Positions 51,230-60,038 of a stretch of DNA of 64,000 nucleotides are shown in pieces (the first letter of the stretch is position 1; the number at the start of each line of letters is the position of its first letter). Origin of the DNA: an uncultured Collinsella sp. (GTDB lineage: Bacteria > Actinomycetota > Coriobacteriia > Coriobacteriales > Coriobacteriaceae). The notes beneath the pieces are model-generated. The model was given only the letters and a program-made list of their open reading frames with translations, searched no databases and was not told the DNA's origin. The position numbers and the translations under genes were made by a program. The stretch spans positions 16,817 through 80,816 of the forward strand of contig UQZU01000005.1 in NCBI GenBank assembly GCA_900545665.1, written 5' to 3'.

Positions 51230-52238
51230 ACTCGTGCACCGTCCTTTCGATGAGGTGGTTCCACGCCTGCTTGAGCGATTTGGGGGCCATGGGCCTCATG
51301 CCGTCCATGGCGTGGGCCATGCAAAATGAGGCGGCGGCTTCAAGATCGCGCACGTCAACGGTCCAGGTCCATCCCACATCGGTGTGTGCGAGCTCACCTC
51401 GCCCGCGCGTGAGGCCGTTGATCATATCGATCTGCGTCTGAGGGGCGAACGAGAACGTGGCTGCAACGGGCGGTCGGTCGGCAAAATCGAATTCAAAGAA
51501 CAGATAGTCGTTGAGATTGAAGTTCGCGGGGATGACGTAGGCCTTCGAAGGACGCCAAGCGCGTACGATACGGTCGCAGCGGAATGTCCTGATGTCGCCG
51601 GTGACGTTGTCGAGGCCGCAGAAGTACGCCACGCCCTCGCGCTCGAACATGCCGTAGACGCAGACGGTACGTTCTTTCTGCTCACCGCGTCCGTTCTGAT
51701 ATAAAAATCGTAGCGCGCATCGCTCGGCAAAGGCGCTCCATACCGCATCGACGGTGGGAGAGCGGCGGATCGGTGCTTCGTCCACCGTCGTCCTACCGGT
51801 GAGATAGGCAATCTTGGAGCGAATATCGGCAAGCGGTGCGGCAAAAGTGGATGAGCCGGCCGCTAGTGTCTGGTCGATGGCGTTGAGCAGGATATCGGCG
51901 TCGTCTGCGGTGATGAGGCCGCCTGCTGCAAAGGTGTGCTCGCGGTCGATTGTCCATGAGCTTTCCTCGGTTTCCTGCGCGCCGGCGGGGCGAACCTCCT
52001 TGATTAAGATGCCGCGCTCGAGCAGTTTGTCACGATCGCGTCGAAACTTGCGCTTATCCGAGTCGATGTTGCCCGAGCCATATCCCAGGTCGGAATCCAA
52101 GACGATCTGCTCGGTCGTCAGCGGTTCGGGGGAGCTATTGAGCACAAAGAAAAGATTGAGGATGCGCTGAGCCGTTTTATCGAAACTGGGCTCAGAATTT
52201 CCCTTTTTAATTGTCTCGGTCGTGTCGCTTGCCGTCAT
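51216..52238 (-). CDS. WYL-domain transcriptional regulator (PafB-like)
   Basis: This 340-residue protein is the first of the tandem pair. It starts at the ATG at 52236-52238 behind GAGGACTCT. Residues 20-80 form a winged-helix region (AQRILNLFFVLNSSPEPLTTEQIV, DSDKRKFRRDRDKLLERGILI). The WYL core lies at about 190-250 (CALRFLYQNGRGEQKERTVCVYGM, YFCGLDNVTGDIRTFRCDRIV), and a WCX domain follows. WYL domains sense nucleic-acid ligands. The pair may control dinG or more distant damage genes. Confidence 0.82.
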   Translation of the reverse strand: MTASDTTETIKKGNSEPSFDKTAQRILNLFFVLNSSPEPLTTEQIVLDSDLGYGSGNIDSDKRKFRRDRDKLLERGILIKEVRPAGAQETEESSWTIDREHTFAAGGLITADDADILLNAIDQTLAAGSSTFAAPLADIRSKIAYLTGRTTVDEAPIRRSPTVDAVWSAFAERCALRFLYQNGRGEQKERTVCVYGMFEREGVAYFCGLDNVTGDIRTFRCDRIVRAWRPSKAYVIPANFNLNDYLFFEFDFADRPPVAATFSFAPQTQIDMINGLTRGRGELAHTDVGWTWTVDVRDLEAAASFCMAHAMDGMRPMAPKSLKQAWNHLIERTVHEYARA

Positions 52239-52436
52239 AGAGTCCTCGCATGAGAAGGTGGTTTGCTGCCATGATTTTAGTCCGATATGGAGATTAGGCT
52301 ATATCCTTGTCCGCTCGGGGCGTTAAGATGGCCCGAATTCGGTCGTTTGCGCTCGCTCGGGGTATACTTTCGACTATATACGGTTCTAATGTGCATGCAT
52401 TGGGCCTATTTGTCGGATTATGGATGTGGAGCGCAC

Positions 52437-55400
52437 ATGGCGAACACCCAGAACTATATTAACCACCTGCTGCAGAACACCGGCATTACGCCGGCATGCA
52501 GCGAAGAAGAGCGCTTGGCTGCCGAGGATATCGCTCAGATCTTCCGCAACCACGGCTTTGACCCCGAGGTTCAGGAGTTCAATGCCCCGGCGCCCAGTAG
52601 GTTGGCATTTGCCGTTACCGGTATTCTTGCGTTTGCCGGCGCCCTGCTGATGGGCATCGGCGGCGGTATCGGCTTGGTCGGCACCTTACTGGCCATTGTC
52701 GGCGCCGTTCTTTACGTGCTCGAACGCACGGGCCACCCCGTGGTTTCGCGCCTGGGCAAGACGGGCGTGAGCCAAAATGTCATCGCCTACCACAAGGCCT
52801 CGGGCCCGCTCGCGTCCCCGCGTAACCGCCCGGTGGTCGTTGTCGCACACTACGACTCTCCCCGTGCTGAGCTGCTCGCCCGCGAGCCCTATGCTTCGTA
52901 TCGTGCGCTCATCGCCAAGCTGTTGCCCGTTGCCACGGTTGCCCCTGCTGCCGTTGCCATCCTGCGTATCCTGCCGCTCCCCGGCGCGCTCAAGGTTCTG
53001 CTGTGGATTGTCGCGATCATCGCTTCCCTCGTTGCGCTCGCCAACGCGGCAAACATCATCTCTAACCGCCACATTCTTCCCTATACGTCCGGCGCGGTGT
53101 GCAACAAGTCTTCTGTCGCCGCTATGCTCGGCGTTATGGACAACGTTGCTCCCTTCCAGGGCGAAAACGAGTTTCCCGACGATGTTCCGTTCGATACCTA
53201 TTTTGGGGAGCAGAAGCGTCGTGCCGAGGAAATGGCGCGCGCAGCGGCGGAATATGCCGCGGCCCAGCAGCAAAACGACTACGGCAACACCATCGAGTAT
53301 GAAGAGCCTACCTACGCCGAGGACGAATTCGGTCAGCCGATTGCTCCCGACGCTCAGACCGAGCCCGAACAGGGTGAGGCTTTCGACGAGCAGATCGAGG
53401 GCTTTGAGGGTGCGTCTGCCGACGAGACGCTGATCGGCGCCATCGTGCCCGAGGATCAGAACCAGGCTGCCCAGGCTGAAGAGTTCAATGACGAGGTTTC
53501 CGCTGCCGAGCCGGTGGAGGAGCCTGTCGCGGCCGAGCCCGAGCCCAAGCTCTATCGCAATGCCGCCGGCAACATCCGCTTTGGTTCGGAGGCCATCCGT
53601 GCGCTCGGAATGCTTCCCGAGTCCTGCACGCTCGATTACGAGGAGGGCGAGGAGCCGACGTTTGAGCCCGAGCCTGCCCCCGTCGTGACTGCGCCTGCGC
53701 CCGCTGTCACCGTGGATGATGAGTCTGCCGCGGTTGCCGCTGCCGTTGCCGAGCCCGAGGCGGTGTCCGCGATCGATCCCGCGGCAGGACTGGACATTTT
53801 GGCTCCCGCCGCGCCGGCACAAGACGTTGCGGACGAGTCTGACGACGATTACGTTGAACAGCCGAGGCGCGTGTCTTACGAGAGCGATACTGATTTCTCG
53901 GCCGAGATTCCCGCGGCAACGCCCCATGCCGACATTGCATCCGCGTTCTCGTCGATTGGCGCCAGCGCTTCCAACTTCTTTAAGGGTGCACTTGCAAAGG
54001 GCAAGAAATTTGTCGACGACTTCGAGGAGAAGCGCGCTGCCGCACGCGAGGTTGCCGAGCAGGAGGCTATCGCTCAGCAGCAGGCAGCCGAGGCGGCACG
54101 TGAGCTCGCGGCGCAAGAGTTCGAGCAGAACGAGGCTGTGCAGTCCGTGCCCGTCGACGCCGCCGAAGCTACAACGTCCTTTGAGTCCCAGCAACCGACG
54201 TCCGCGGATGTTGTTGAGGCAACAACGTCTTTCGAGGCTCAGCAGCACGTCGATAGCACCATGTCGTTTGATGCCGCGAAGTTCGATTCCACGATAACGT
54301 TTGAAAAGCAGGGCACCGCGATTGCTGAGCCCCTTCCTATTTCCGATGAACAGGGCGACGCGGTGGACGATGACGAGCCCATTGATGCTGCCGAAATTCA
54401 GGATGCTGCCGAGGACGAGTCCGTCGAGGCCAACTCTGACGAAGAGCAATACGCGGCAGCCGATCAAGGTGATTCGACCGAGGTCGAGCAGGAGGAAGTG
54501 CCTGCGGTTTCCGAGACTCCCGAGACGGATGAGTCGAGGCCTTATTCCACGCAGATTTTCACCATGCCGACCCCGAGTGGTTCCGGTGCCACGGTTGCCA
54601 ATGTCGCTCCCACCCAGGACGAAACGGTCGATTCCCTTATGGCCCAGATTTCCTCCCAGGCATCGCCGCGTCCGCAGATGAATGTTCCCGATCCGGCGTC
54701 GGCACCGTCGCCTGCACCCTCCTCGTCTCCGCTGGCTTCGGTCCCCGATCCGTCGCTGCCGTCTATGAAGCAGGCAAACGTTGCGTCTCGCACGTCGCTG
54801 TTCGACCTTCCCGATCCCTCTGCCCAGGTCAACGACCCCTTTGCTACCGCCCAAGGTCCCGAACCCACATCGGCACCCGTTGCGCCTCCTATGCCCGTTG
54901 CGTCGGGCGCGCAGCCGATCGAGACCATTTCGGCTCCCGCCCCGGCGGCACCCAAGTCTCGTAAGCGCGGCCTGGGTGGTCTGTTCGGCCGTAAAAAGAA
55001 AAACGAGCAGGACAGCATGAGTGACTGGCTGGGCGTCGAAGACGATTACGATGCCAAGAAGTCCGGTCGCGGTATCGGTTCGTGGGATAACTTCGAGGAC
55101 GATAACGATGGCTGGAAGGGTGGCGCTACGTCTTCCGATGGCGCTTCTTCCGAAGACATGCTCTCGGCTGTCGCCTCTATGGGCGATGATGAGCTGCTCG
55201 GTCACGATATCTGGTTTGTGGCAACGGGCGCCTCGGATTGTGATGGCGCCGGCATGAAGGCCTTCTTGGCTTCGCATCGCGATAAGCTCCGCGGCGTATT
55301 CTTTATCAATCTTGAATCCGTCGGCGCCGGTAGGCTTTCGGTTGTGACGGTCGAGGGCGAACAACAGCTGCTCAAGGGCGATCGCCGCATCATGAACCTG

Positions 55401-55634
55401 GTCAGCAAGGTCTGCAAGTCGTTCCATGTCGATTGTGGCGCGCTCGAGATGCCCTATGCCAAGACCGATGCCTACGCCGCGCTCGAGGCGAGCCGCCGAG
55501 CCCTCACCATCGCCGGTGTGGACGGCACACGTCTGGCTTGCGCTCGTACCGAGGACGACCTGCCCCACAATGTCAACCCGACGAACATTGCCACGGTATC
55601 CGAGGTCGTTACCGAGGTTATCCGCCGTTCGTAG
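52437..55634 (+). CDS. Large membrane protein with split M28-peptidase-like domain
   Basis: The 1065-residue protein starts at the ATG at 52437 (GGAG seven bases upstream); open codons before it have no support. It begins like an aminopeptidase lid region, has membrane segments at about residues 58-96 and 165-205, and an M28-like strand with HxD in VVVVAHYDSPRAE (near 132-144). The next M28 landmark, near residue 217, reads SGAVCNKSSVAAML, with the metal-binding Asp absent. About 690 residues of Ala/Glu/Pro/Ser-rich sequence follow. The M28 fold then resumes at about 918 (HDIWFVATGASDCDGAGMKAFL, INLESVGAG, TEDDLPHN) with altered Glu and Asp ligands. It may be a non-catalytic scaffold. Confidence 0.75.
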   Translation: MANTQNYINHLLQNTGITPACSEEERLAAEDIAQIFRNHGFDPEVQEFNAPAPSRLAFAVTGILAFAGALLMGIGGGIGLVGTLLAIVGAVLYVLERTGHPVVSRLGKTGVSQNVIAYHKASGPLASPRNRPVVVVAHYDSPRAELLAREPYASYRALIAKLLPVATVAPAAVAILRILPLPGALKVLLWIVAIIASLVALANAANIISNRHILPYTSGAVCNKSSVAAMLGVMDNVAPFQGENEFPDDVPFDTYFGEQKRRAEEMARAAAEYAAAQQQNDYGNTIEYEEPTYAEDEFGQPIAPDAQTEPEQGEAFDEQIEGFEGASADETLIGAIVPEDQNQAAQAEEFNDEVSAAEPVEEPVAAEPEPKLYRNAAGNIRFGSEAIRALGMLPESCTLDYEEGEEPTFEPEPAPVVTAPAPAVTVDDESAAVAAAVAEPEAVSAIDPAAGLDILAPAAPAQDVADESDDDYVEQPRRVSYESDTDFSAEIPAATPHADIASAFSSIGASASNFFKGALAKGKKFVDDFEEKRAAAREVAEQEAIAQQQAAEAARELAAQEFEQNEAVQSVPVDAAEATTSFESQQPTSADVVEATTSFEAQQHVDSTMSFDAAKFDSTITFEKQGTAIAEPLPISDEQGDAVDDDEPIDAAEIQDAAEDESVEANSDEEQYAAADQGDSTEVEQEEVPAVSETPETDESRPYSTQIFTMPTPSGSGATVANVAPTQDETVDSLMAQISSQASPRPQMNVPDPASAPSPAPSSSPLASVPDPSLPSMKQANVASRTSLFDLPDPSAQVNDPFATAQGPEPTSAPVAPPMPVASGAQPIETISAPAPAAPKSRKRGLGGLFGRKKKNEQDSMSDWLGVEDDYDAKKSGRGIGSWDNFEDDNDGWKGGATSSDGASSEDMLSAVASMGDDELLGHDIWFVATGASDCDGAGMKAFLASHRDKLRGVFFINLESVGAGRLSVVTVEGEQQLLKGDRRIMNLVSKVCKSFHVDCGALEMPYAKTDAYAALEASRRALTIAGVDGTRLACARTEDDLPHNVNPTNIATVSEVVTEVIRRS

Positions 55635-55655
55635 GCGGAGCTCTAAGGAGTCAAC

Positions 55656-55874
55656 GTGTTTTCGTATATTAAGCACCATTGGCCTGTCTACGTGATTTTG
55701 ACCTTGATTGCCATTGCGTTAGGATTTGGGGCCGCCTACATCGTGGGTGCGAAGGGCTCGACCCCCGCCTCCGCAATCAGCGAAGAGGTGGAGCAAGAAC
55801 AGAGCACGGGTGCCGATGGGATTCCTGAGTCCGAGCAAGCAATCGTTGATGGTGGATCTTCGTCTGCAGAGTAG
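55656..55874 (+). CDS. Small single-pass membrane protein
   Basis: This 72-residue protein starts at a GTG (55656) five bases after AAGGAG, 21 bases after the split M28-like gene. One membrane segment (residues 9-31, WPVYVILTLIAIALGFGAAYIVG) is followed by an acidic Ser/Glu/Gly tail facing outward or inward. It ends in a terminator, so it is cotranscribed with the large gene and may be its partner. No family is recognised. Confidence 0.75.
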   Translation: MFSYIKHHWPVYVILTLIAIALGFGAAYIVGAKGSTPASAISEEVEQEQSTGADGIPESEQAIVDGGSSSAE

Positions 55875-55895
55875 ATACGGCGATTTAAATGATTG

Positions 55896-55935
55896 AAAGC
55901 GAGCGAGCCAGGGGACTGGCTCGCCCGCTTTTTCA
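55896..55935. terminator. Terminator shared by convergent genes
   Basis: AAAGCG-A-GCGAGCCA pairs with TGGCTCGC-C-CGCTTT around GGGGAC and continues into TTTTTC on the plus strand; it lies just beyond the 3' end of the adhesin gene on the other strand. Confidence 0.88.
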
Positions 55936-55940
55936 TCGCG

Positions 55941-58900
55941 CTAGCGGTTCTTTGGGATCGACCTAAGGCGAGCGAACCATAGGGCTGCGGCACCCGAGGT
56001 CAGGAGCGCGGTGATGCAAGCGGCGATGGGAACTGGTCCTGTTGCCGGTAGGTCCTGCGGTAGGGTACAGCGTTGAATGACACAGTCCTCGTCATGTGAC
56101 TCAAGTTTATCGCCGCCGCCGTTGCGACAAAGATCGACGCGTGCGCTGTTGGTGAGTGCGGTTTGGGGCGTATAAGCCGATGTTGCCTGCATGTGCACGA
56201 CTGCGCCCCGAGCGTCTGCACCAAGGATTGCTTTGGCATCGTCAAGGTCGTCGTGCTCATCTTTGAGATCATCGCGGGTCCAAGAATCCGCATCGCTTCG
56301 AGTCGTAAAGTCGGCGGCTACCGCACCGTATTCAATTCGAATGCCCGTTACGACGGTATTGGATGCAAGGTCGAGCTCTTCCGCCTCGAGTGTGGTGGAT
56401 TCCGTGGTCGAGATATCCGCCTTCCAGAGGTGCCAACCGTCGTAATCGACGAGGCGACAGTCCTCACCAAGGCTCTCTTTTACTTCGTCGGACTCAAGCC
56501 AAGGATTTTCGTGCCCATCGTCAAGTGTCGCGTTTGCCGGCTCATCGACGTCTGTCGAGTCCAACGGCGTCGTGCGATACCATACGTTGCACAGACCGTT
56601 GAGGTCGCCGATGGCGACGGGGGTTTCGATTGAGATGAATCTCGCTGTGCCGTCTTTGGCGCACTCAAGATCATCGGTAATCGTAAACTCATCAACCCAA
56701 GTAGCGGAATCGTTTCGAGCATCGATGGTATAGGAGAAAAGCCCATCACTATTGGTTTGCGTCGTGGCGCGGTTTTTACCATCGCCGTTAGCCAACAGGC
56801 CCTTTTCGATAGGTTGGACAAGTTCCTGACGCTTGTCGACCTGTCCCTTGATCTCGATGGGCGCATCCTTCATCGCGACGGATTGGACTTCTCCCGTATC
56901 CTTTATTTCAAACGTTATTTCCTCGGCAAGGTCATAGGTCCGCGGAGACATCATTTCGCGCAACGAGTAGGTGCCGGGTGCAAGATGTTCGACGCGGTGT
57001 GGCTTGTCGGATGAGGTCCAGGAGTCTATTTCGGTTTTATCGGGACCATATAAGGTGAGCTGTGCGCCTTCCACTTCCTGCTCACCGCTTGCATCGACCT
57101 TGGAGATATCAACCTTGGTGTAATCGTCGGATACGTTAAGCCGTGCTTCTACAACGGGTGTTTTCTGGTCGGCATAAGTAAGGTCGACAATATGGGTTGT
57201 CCGATCGAGCAAGAAGCCTGCCGGCGCTTGAGTCTCGACAACCTCGTAGCGTGCGGTGCCAGATCCCAGCGGGAGGTTGTCCGCGCGTGCTTCTCCAGTT
57301 TCATCCGTCGTGACGGTAGCGACAGTCTCACCGTCGAGCGCGGCAATGCTACCGTCGGGGCGCACGATATCACCCGAGGCACGGATCTCAAAGACGGCGC
57401 CCGCGAGGCTGCTGCCGTCTATGGCATCGGTTTTAACGATCCTGATGTTTCCGGTCGCGGCGTGGTCATAATACGAGGCGATTGCAACGGGCGTTAGGTT
57501 CATGTCGGCGGGTATGTTTACCTCGATCTCCTCGCCGACAAGATAGGGCTCTTTGGCCGAGGTTTCGCGTACATAATAGGTGCCCGGCACGAGCGATTCG
57601 GGCAGTGTGACGGTCCCGGTCGCGTCAGTCGTAAAGGTGTCCATTACGTTATGTGTTGGATACCAGCAAGTTTGTGAGACAGATTCGTGATTGCTGTCTA
57701 GGAGTTGGAAGGTGAATCCGGCTAGTGGAACAGAAGCGCCTGTTTGGGCATCGCGTTTTACAATCTGGAGATGCGTCGACAGAGCGTGGTTGTCCACGAT
57801 ATATTGAAGCTCGGCGCCGTTGGAAATCTGATTGGCCCCGACGGTCCATTCCCCTGCACGTTTAAAACCCTCGGGGACGGTTTCCGGAACCTCGCGAACC
57901 GTGTAGCCGGCACGGTCGTATGGGACGGCTCCGTGGACACCGGCGGGTCGCTTGCCTGCGCCGAACCATGCTTCGGGCTGATCTTTGGTGGAGGCAAAGC
58001 CATAGACGTTTGTGGTCAGTGTGCCAACAACCTGCTGAGAGCTGTTGCTGACAACCTCAAAGACAACACCACCCGCCGGCTGCTCCAGGCCGGATTGATC
58101 GCTATTGCCGTAATCCTTGAATTTGGAAATCTCAAGGTTAAACGCAATGGGGATATCGGAAATGCGAGATTCGATCTCGACCACGCCTGAATCGCCGAGC
58201 TGGTCGGCTCCAACGGTATAGGTCCAGCTGTCGTTGGATGGCAGGTAGCCCTCGGGGGCTTTTGATTCGTAGATGGTAAAGGTTCCTAAGGGGACATCGG
58301 CGAGGGTGGCCCGACCGCTTTCGTCGGTCGTGAGGATTTGCGCCCATCCAGGGGTTGATTGCGACACACACGTGAACTCTGCTCCTGCGAGTGAAGATCC
58401 CACCTGGGGGCCGGCATTCGTCGCGGCATCGAGTTTTACGATACGCAGGTTGATGGTGCCGGGCTGTTCATCAATGGCGACCTGTCCACCGTCATTCCCC
58501 GTGGTAAAGGCGATGCGATCACGACGGGGGACATAGCCGGCCGGCGCCTTCGTTTCAACTAGGTAGTATGCCGTGTTGGGCAGAAGTGTTGCTTGCGCTC
58601 GACCGTTGCTGTCCATCTGGACGGTGTCGACACGCGCGCCGCTGGTGCTCTCAAAAACATCGAATGTTGCCCCGTCAAACTGATAAGTATTGTTTCCGCT
58701 GGTAATGGCAGCGTTTGCAGACTGCTTTTGGAAGGAAACAGAGACCGCCGGCAGTACATAGAGCATGTCTTGACGTTTGCTGCCGCCCGATACGGCTCCT
58801 AGATAGCGCCGCGCGCGGTGCGGAGCGGCTTTGATGCTTCCTGATTTTGCGCTGTCGTGGAGCCACCGCGCCGCCGCCACGACTTCATTGTCAGTGGTAA

Positions 58901-59372
58901 AGTGCCCACTCTTGGTTTTGCCCTGAGCGGTCGTGTAGGAATAGGTACCGTCGACATGGGTAGTGCCGTTGAGCATCCATACGGCAAGCTGGGTTGCGGC
59001 GCGGGCGCGATCGGGTGAAAGATGGTAACCGCCAAACGACGTGGCGGTAGGATATCCGTGACAAACGATTGCCGCGAACTCGTCGTCGAGCCACACCCAG
59101 CCTTGATCAAAGTTGAGCCATGGGCCGCCCGGCTTGGTGGGGCCGGGGCGCTCCTGGTTCATGCAGTAGGCAATCGAGGCGTCTTGAGCTTCATACTTGC
59201 CGATGAGGAAGGGTCCACAATCATCGCTAATAGTGCGGAAGCCGAGCTGGTCGTAGCCATCGACGGCAAATGCGGCTCCCGGTGCCAGGCAGCCGAAAAG
59301 CAGGAAGAGGAGCAGGAGCAGCGGACCTGTTGCGATTGCGCTGTGGACAGAGTGCGTGGGTGCGTTGGACAT
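55941..59372 (-). CDS. Cell-wall-anchored thioester/SpaA-type adhesin
   Basis: This 1143-residue surface protein begins with a signal peptide ending near AAFA (residue 36). A thioester domain follows, with candidate partners Cys70 (IAYCMNQ) and Gln128 in ATQLAVW, the TQxA motif; such domains form covalent bonds with host molecules. Six or more SpaA/Cna-B-like modules follow, each ending in a Glu motif of isopeptide-forming domains (VETKAPAGY, YESKAPEGY, VREVPE, VRETSAKEPY, VETQAPAGF, LREMMSP). After a longer C-terminal segment the sorting signal LPATG is at residues 1108-1112, then a hydrophobic stretch and RLRSIPKNR. The ATG follows AAGGAG. A sortase must anchor it; the window's class B sortase is an unlikely but possible candidate. 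Confidence 0.9.
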   Translation of the reverse strand: MSNAPTHSVHSAIATGPLLLLLFLLFGCLAPGAAFAVDGYDQLGFRTISDDCGPFLIGKYEAQDASIAYCMNQERPGPTKPGGPWLNFDQGWVWLDDEFAAIVCHGYPTATSFGGYHLSPDRARAATQLAVWMLNGTTHVDGTYSYTTAQGKTKSGHFTTDNEVVAAARWLHDSAKSGSIKAAPHRARRYLGAVSGGSKRQDMLYVLPAVSVSFQKQSANAAITSGNNTYQFDGATFDVFESTSGARVDTVQMDSNGRAQATLLPNTAYYLVETKAPAGYVPRRDRIAFTTGNDGGQVAIDEQPGTINLRIVKLDAATNAGPQVGSSLAGAEFTCVSQSTPGWAQILTTDESGRATLADVPLGTFTIYESKAPEGYLPSNDSWTYTVGADQLGDSGVVEIESRISDIPIAFNLEISKFKDYGNSDQSGLEQPAGGVVFEVVSNSSQQVVGTLTTNVYGFASTKDQPEAWFGAGKRPAGVHGAVPYDRAGYTVREVPETVPEGFKRAGEWTVGANQISNGAELQYIVDNHALSTHLQIVKRDAQTGASVPLAGFTFQLLDSNHESVSQTCWYPTHNVMDTFTTDATGTVTLPESLVPGTYYVRETSAKEPYLVGEEIEVNIPADMNLTPVAIASYYDHAATGNIRIVKTDAIDGSSLAGAVFEIRASGDIVRPDGSIAALDGETVATVTTDETGEARADNLPLGSGTARYEVVETQAPAGFLLDRTTHIVDLTYADQKTPVVEARLNVSDDYTKVDISKVDASGEQEVEGAQLTLYGPDKTEIDSWTSSDKPHRVEHLAPGTYSLREMMSPRTYDLAEEITFEIKDTGEVQSVAMKDAPIEIKGQVDKRQELVQPIEKGLLANGDGKNRATTQTNSDGLFSYTIDARNDSATWVDEFTITDDLECAKDGTARFISIETPVAIGDLNGLCNVWYRTTPLDSTDVDEPANATLDDGHENPWLESDEVKESLGEDCRLVDYDGWHLWKADISTTESTTLEAEELDLASNTVVTGIRIEYGAVAADFTTRSDADSWTRDDLKDEHDDLDDAKAILGADARGAVVHMQATSAYTPQTALTNSARVDLCRNGGGDKLESHDEDCVIQRCTLPQDLPATGPVPIAACITALLTSGAAALWFARLRSIPKNR

Positions 59373-59626
59373 GACTGCTCCTTATCCCTCGTGCGCCGCA
59401 CGGGGAGGCTGCGACGCGTAGGATGAGGCTACCCCCGAGGTTCATGCGGGTAAGTACCGGAGCCTGACCAAAAGCTTGCCCGATTTCTGACAAATCGAGC
59501 TCAAATACAACAATCAGATAAAAGTGCAGGTAGAAGATGGTAAGAAAAGAAAGACAAAGGTCCTCATCTCCACAATTGGCGCGGTTTTCAAACGATTCTC
59601 CACAGCTAAAACAAGCATCGACACCC

Positions 59627-59656
59627 TTGTATCGAACAAGACAACCGCGTTATACT
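59627..59656 (+). promoter_or_regulatory. tRNA-Gly promoter
   Basis: TTGTAT (59627-59632) and TATACT (59651-59656) are separated by 18 bases and end 13 bases before the tRNA. Confidence 0.65.
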
Positions 59657-59669
59657 ATCCCCCACATAT

Positions 59670-59744
59670 GCGGGCATCGCCAAGTGGTAAGGCATCAGCT
59701 TCCCAAGCTGACACTCGCGGGTTCGAGTCCCGTTGCCCGCTCCA
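59670..59744 (+). tRNA. tRNA-Gly (anticodon CCC)
   Basis: The 75-nt gene has acceptor GCGGGCA/TGCCCGC, discriminator T and an encoded CCA; the anticodon loop TTCCCAA gives CCC. Its last 18 bases recur as a direct exact copy at 59919-59936, and its T-arm recurs inverted at 59800-59814. Confidence 0.98.
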
Positions 59745-59756
59745 GCTAGAAGCACA

Positions 59757-59788
59757 AGCACGGCACCATTACGGTGCCGTGCTTTTTT
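59757..59788 (+). terminator. Terminator after tRNA-Gly
   Basis: AGCACGGCACC and GGTGCCGTGCT form an 11-bp stem around ATTAC, followed by a T-run. Confidence 0.93.
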
Positions 59789-59799
59789 CAATAAAGCGC

Positions 59800-59936
59800 C
59801 GGGACTCGAACCCGACAGGGTGCGAGCGTAAAGCAAACGCGAAGCGTTTGTAGCGAGCAGGCGAAGGCGCCGACAGGCGCCTGAAGCCGGTGCGGATTTG
59901 CGAAGCAAATACGCGGATGTCCCGTTGCCCGCTCCA
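59800..59936. repeat. tRNA-associated hairpin element B (downstream of tRNA-Gly)
   Basis: The left end CGGGACTCGAACCCG (59800-59814) is an exact inverted copy of the tRNA-Gly T-arm, and the right end GTCCCGTTGCCCGCTCCA (59919-59936) is an exact 18-base direct copy of the tRNA 3' end including CCA. CGGGAC and GTCCCG close the element. Inside are hairpins AAACGC/GCGTTT, GGCGCC repeats and ATTTGC/GCAAAT. The segment 59808-59840 matches element A at 30 of 34 aligned positions. The exact tRNA-end duplication resembles an integration site, but there is no room for an integrase gene. Confidence 0.7.
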
Positions 59937-60038
59937 ATTCCAAAATGTTAGGTTAATGCCTGCTGCCCATACTTGCACCTGCGCACGGTACAATGGTTGG
60001 GTTACGACCAACGTGCCAATAACCAAAAAGGAGCCGCT

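Noticed and set aside
52686..55679. 997-codon minus-strand open frame opposite the split M28-like gene
   Set aside because: Composition is Arg/Gly/Leu-rich without domains, while the plus-strand frame has a ribosome binding site and M28-like landmarks.
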